64,000 nt of DNA. Source: Bradyrhizobium tropiciagri (lineage in GTDB: Bacteria > Pseudomonadota > Alphaproteobacteria > Rhizobiales > Xanthobacteraceae). Below, piece by piece: positions 60,920-64,000 of the stretch. The stretch is taken from contig NZ_JAFCKF010000008.1 in NCBI RefSeq assembly GCF_018130545.1, positions 124,001 to 188,000 of the forward strand, read 5' to 3'. Both the position numbers and the translations under genes were made by a program. Below the pieces are notes generated by a model that worked only from the letters and a program-made list of their open reading frames with translations, was not told where the DNA came from and did not search any database. Every line of letters begins with the position of its first letter. The stretch's first letter is position 1.

Positions 60920-61186
60920 GTGACCAAGATTTCCCTCTCCATCATCGCCGCCACTCTCGCGATCGCGAGTGCCTCGACCGCATCGGCCGCGGAGCTTCCG
61001 ACCTATGAAGCCGCGGGCCTGCCGATCTCGCCGGTGCAGGCTGGCGCGCTTGGCGCCGCCAATGTCCACGAGCAGGCGCCGGTCGCCGCGACGTCGGCTA
61101 CGCCGCACCAGCTCAGCGTGCTGACGCCGCGAAACAAGCTTACGACCGCACGGGCTTCGGTCCGCACCGATCGTTCGCTGCACTGA
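60920..61186 (+). CDS. Small exported protein of unknown function
   Basis: 88 residues from a GTG at 60920 with GAGGAG ~10 bp upstream. Signal peptide MTKISLSIIAATLAIASASTASAAE (cut near 24), then a short Ala/Pro/Thr-rich chain with no Cys: LPTYEAAGLPISPVQAGALG...TPHQLSVLTPRNKL. No known domain. A good terminator follows 27 bases after the stop, which supports expression as a single-gene unit. Confidence 0.78.
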   Translation: MTKISLSIIAATLAIASASTASAAELPTYEAAGLPISPVQAGALGAANVHEQAPVAATSATPHQLSVLTPRNKLTTARASVRTDRSLH

Positions 61187-61212
61187 CCGGCATAGCCGTC
61201 GCTCAGGAAAAG

Positions 61213-61238
61213 GCCCGCGACGGTGTCGCGGGCTTTTT
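61213..61238 (+). terminator. Rho-independent terminator after the small exported protein gene
   Basis: GCCCGCGAC (61213-61221), loop GGT, GTCGCGGGC (61225-61233), then TTTTT (61234-61238). A textbook 9-bp GC stem and U-run; the best terminator in the window. Confidence 0.9.
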
Positions 61239-61429
61239 CATTTGCGCCCGCGCAAGGCCTGCCTCCGGCTTGGCCGTTCCTGCCATCGCTCCGGGTGAAT
61301 GCTTGATCCGGTACGGGCAACCGGCACCGAAAAATTAACGAGAAAATCAGCGGCGAAAGCGAGGAACGTCCCGTAAAAACCCTGCTTGCGCCAGTCCGAC
61401 CGTTGAGAAAAAATAAGGCTTTTCAGCTT

Positions 61430-61470
61430 ATAGGAAGCAGGAATGTTTTTATTCCTTTTATGCTTCCTAT
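61430..61470. repeat. Long AT-rich hairpin before the sterol-desaturase-like gene
   Basis: Arms ATAGGAAGCA (61430-61439) and TGCTTCCTAT (61461-61470) are exact, with a second inner pair GGAAT (61440-61444) / ATTCC (61451-61455) around TTTTT-containing loop. It ends 21 bp before the ATG, where an operator or a structured leader would act. AT-rich and unlike the GC-rich repeats elsewhere. Confidence 0.6.
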
Positions 61471-61491
61471 TGAATCGGCGAGTTGATTTTC

Positions 61492-62301
61492 ATGTCGGAC
61501 GGGATCGCCCACGCCGTTTTGTACGCGGCGATATTTCTGGGAGTCGTCTACACCAGCCGTATCCTGGAGAAGCGATGGCCCATTGCGGAGGTGTCCCGCG
61601 GTGAATTTCGCGACGATTGGCTCGCGGTGATCGTGAGCGTCGGGTTGGAGAACCTGCTCGCTCCGCTCGCAGCGATCAGCGCGGGTGCGATTGCGACCTA
61701 TGCCGGGGTTGGCTGGATCAAGTTACCGACCGAAGGCTACTGGTGGTACGTCTCTCTCGTGATCGTCGTGGTGGTGCTCGATCTCTACAAGTACATCTTC
61801 CATCGCCTGCAGCACGCAGTCCCGTTTCTCTGGGCGATGCACTCGTTCCATCACAGCGCGAACGGCATCACGTTCATTACCGGCGGTCGGCATTTTTGGC
61901 TGGAGCGAGTGCTGTCTGACGCCTTTCTTCCGATCATGGCGATCCTGTTTCGCATCCCGCCGGATATGGCAATCACGGTGGGATTCATCTTCTTCATCCC
62001 CGATGCATGTGCCCATCTCAACGTCCGCATCCCGCTCGGCCGGTTCGTAACCTGGGTCAACAATCCGCAATGGCACCGGATCCATCACTCGGTCCATATC
62101 GAGCATCGGGACAAGAACTTCGCCGCTTTCTTTCCGCTCCTGGACATTCTGTTTGGTACGGCCTGGATACCGAAACCGGACGAGTATCCCGCAACGGGCC
62201 TCGTGCCTGCCGAGCGGGTGGACATCATCAACAGCGTGATCTGGCCGATACGGCATCTCCGGCATGTTCGGCAACGGGAGTCTCGGAATGAATTGGGTTA
62301 A
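61492..62301 (+). CDS. Sterol desaturase / fatty acid hydroxylase family membrane protein
   Basis: 269 residues from the ATG at 61492 (a TTG 9 bp earlier is also in frame). Four or so membrane helices and the di-iron histidine clusters HRLQH (104-108), HSFHH (117-121) and HRIHH (195-199), plus His174 in DACAHLN. Such enzymes hydroxylate or desaturate lipids in the inner membrane with O2 and electrons from a redox partner. Substrate unknown; carotenoid, hopanoid or ornithine-lipid hydroxylases are in the family. Overlaps the next gene by 14 bp. Confidence 0.9.
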   Translation: MSDGIAHAVLYAAIFLGVVYTSRILEKRWPIAEVSRGEFRDDWLAVIVSVGLENLLAPLAAISAGAIATYAGVGWIKLPTEGYWWYVSLVIVVVVLDLYKYIFHRLQHAVPFLWAMHSFHHSANGITFITGGRHFWLERVLSDAFLPIMAILFRIPPDMAITVGFIFFIPDACAHLNVRIPLGRFVTWVNNPQWHRIHHSVHIEHRDKNFAAFFPLLDILFGTAWIPKPDEYPATGLVPAERVDIINSVIWPIRHLRHVRQRESRNELG

Positions 62302-62575
62302 AGGTCTCTTGGTGCTGTTCGTCCTGTTGCTGGGATACGCCGACCTCGAGTCGACGAATGTGATCCTGAGCCTTGGGCTTGGCGAGCTGAACCCGTTCAT
62401 GCATCTGGCCCAGACCTGGTTCGGCGTATGGTGGCTGGTGCCGAAGCTCGGCCTGACCTTCCTCATCACGTGGCTGCTTTGGCGCAGCAACAACGTCTAC
62501 AACATCGCGCTCGTCGTCGCGTTCTGCTCGACGCCCGTGCTGAACAACATCGCCATCATCGCCGGCACGAACTGA
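62288..62575 (+). CDS. Small membrane protein, DUF5658-like
   Basis: 95 residues from the ATG at 62288, with GGGAG 7 bp upstream, inside the end of the preceding gene. Three helices: VKGLLVLFVLLLGYADLESTNVILSLG, FGVWWLVPKLGLTFLITWLLW and VYNIALVVAFCSTPVLNNIAII. The pattern D-x-x-ST-x-x-x-L-x-LG-x-x-E-x-NP-F-M near the start is that of DUF5658. Translational overlap implies a joint role with the hydroxylase-like protein. Confidence 0.75.
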   Translation: MNWVKGLLVLFVLLLGYADLESTNVILSLGLGELNPFMHLAQTWFGVWWLVPKLGLTFLITWLLWRSNNVYNIALVVAFCSTPVLNNIAIIAGTN

Positions 62576-62645
62576 TCCAGCCAAACTTATCGCTGGCCGC
62601 GTCGCCGGGCTTGGCCGGATCTGACTTCCGGCCGCCGATAGCTTC

Positions 62646-64000
<1,355 letters not shown>

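Noticed and set aside
60663-61491. tRNA-Arg as an integration site for a genomic island
   Set aside because: No integrase gene and no second copy of the tRNA 3' end were found in the following 3 kb.

Overview
The window is high-GC, densely coded bacterial chromosome from an alphaproteobacterium of the Bradyrhizobium / Nitrobacteraceae type. I infer this from the gene neighbourhoods (ffs-dnaX-ybaB-recR; def-fmt-truA, dapE, dapD; argB-engB-yidC-rnpA-rpmH), the single-heme SoxA, a perfect CtrA box, and intergenic spaces packed with short palindromic repeats. No plasmid, phage, integrase, transposase, rRNA operon or CRISPR array was seen. Both ends cut a gene (an ABC binding protein at the left, a YgiQ-type radical SAM protein at the right).

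Region by region. 1-7000: end of a metal/cobalamin-type binding protein, then a minus-strand sulfur-oxidation cluster transcribed soxX-soxY-soxZ-soxA-SoxXA-binding protein-soxB-dsrE-dsrE, followed by a persulfide dioxygenase-rhodanese fusion with its own promoter. No soxCD is present in the cluster. 7200-13500: a DUF938 methyltransferase, an orphan HicB with a palindromic operator inside its promoter, two MFS transporters, and a MerR regulator divergent from a methyltransferase/DUF2938 pair. 13500-19300: VOC protein, carboxymuconolactone-decarboxylase-like protein, a two-gene acyl-CoA dehydrogenase whose second subunit lacks the catalytic Glu, an amino-acid binding protein and an L,D-transpeptidase. 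19370-21900: cyanide-insensitive-type bd oxidase cydAB plus a 42-residue CydX-like gene. 22030-25380: a visibly more AT-rich patch with an adenylate cyclase-TolB-TPR protein and a Tat-exported metallo-hydrolase. 25400-34200: CcdA/thioredoxin pair, an ECF sigma factor, an acyltransferase, helicase HrpB, an NCS1 permease and a retropepsin-like protease. 34500-38900: phosphohexomutase, an Lrp regulator with a clear operator, a PfkB kinase, NudC and a HIT protein. 39400-42500: SRP RNA, dnaX, ybaB, recR. 42700-50800: exported protein, AmpG-like permease, RmuC, def-fmt-truA, dapE, DUF805. 51000-58700: dapD, nucleotidase, a duplicated DUF1036 protein, argB, DUF423, engB, yidC, rnpA, rpmH. 59000-64000: sensor kinase, tRNA-Arg(ACG), small exported protein, sterol-desaturase-like protein with a small membrane partner, YgiQ.

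How they fit together. The sulfur genes form one functional block: SoxXA loads thiosulfate on SoxYZ, SoxB hydrolyses the terminal sulfate, and the sulfane sulfur, with no SoxCD here, may be passed through the DsrE-like proteins and the persulfide dioxygenase-rhodanese. The CcdA/thioredoxin pair 19 kb away could supply reductant to periplasmic thiols. Most of the rest is housekeeping: translation and membrane-protein insertion (rpmH, rnpA, yidC, engB, def, fmt, truA, ffs), DNA replication/repair (dnaX, recR, rmuC) and lysine/cell-wall and arginine synthesis (dapD, dapE, argB).

The strongest non-genic signals are two dispersed palindromic repeat families (one of about 100 bp with two hairpins, one of about 115-155 bp with hairpin-bearing terminal inverted repeats), several well-formed operators, and two unexplained structured segments near 60605-60660 and 61430-61470. 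All calls come from reading the sequence; no database search was run.
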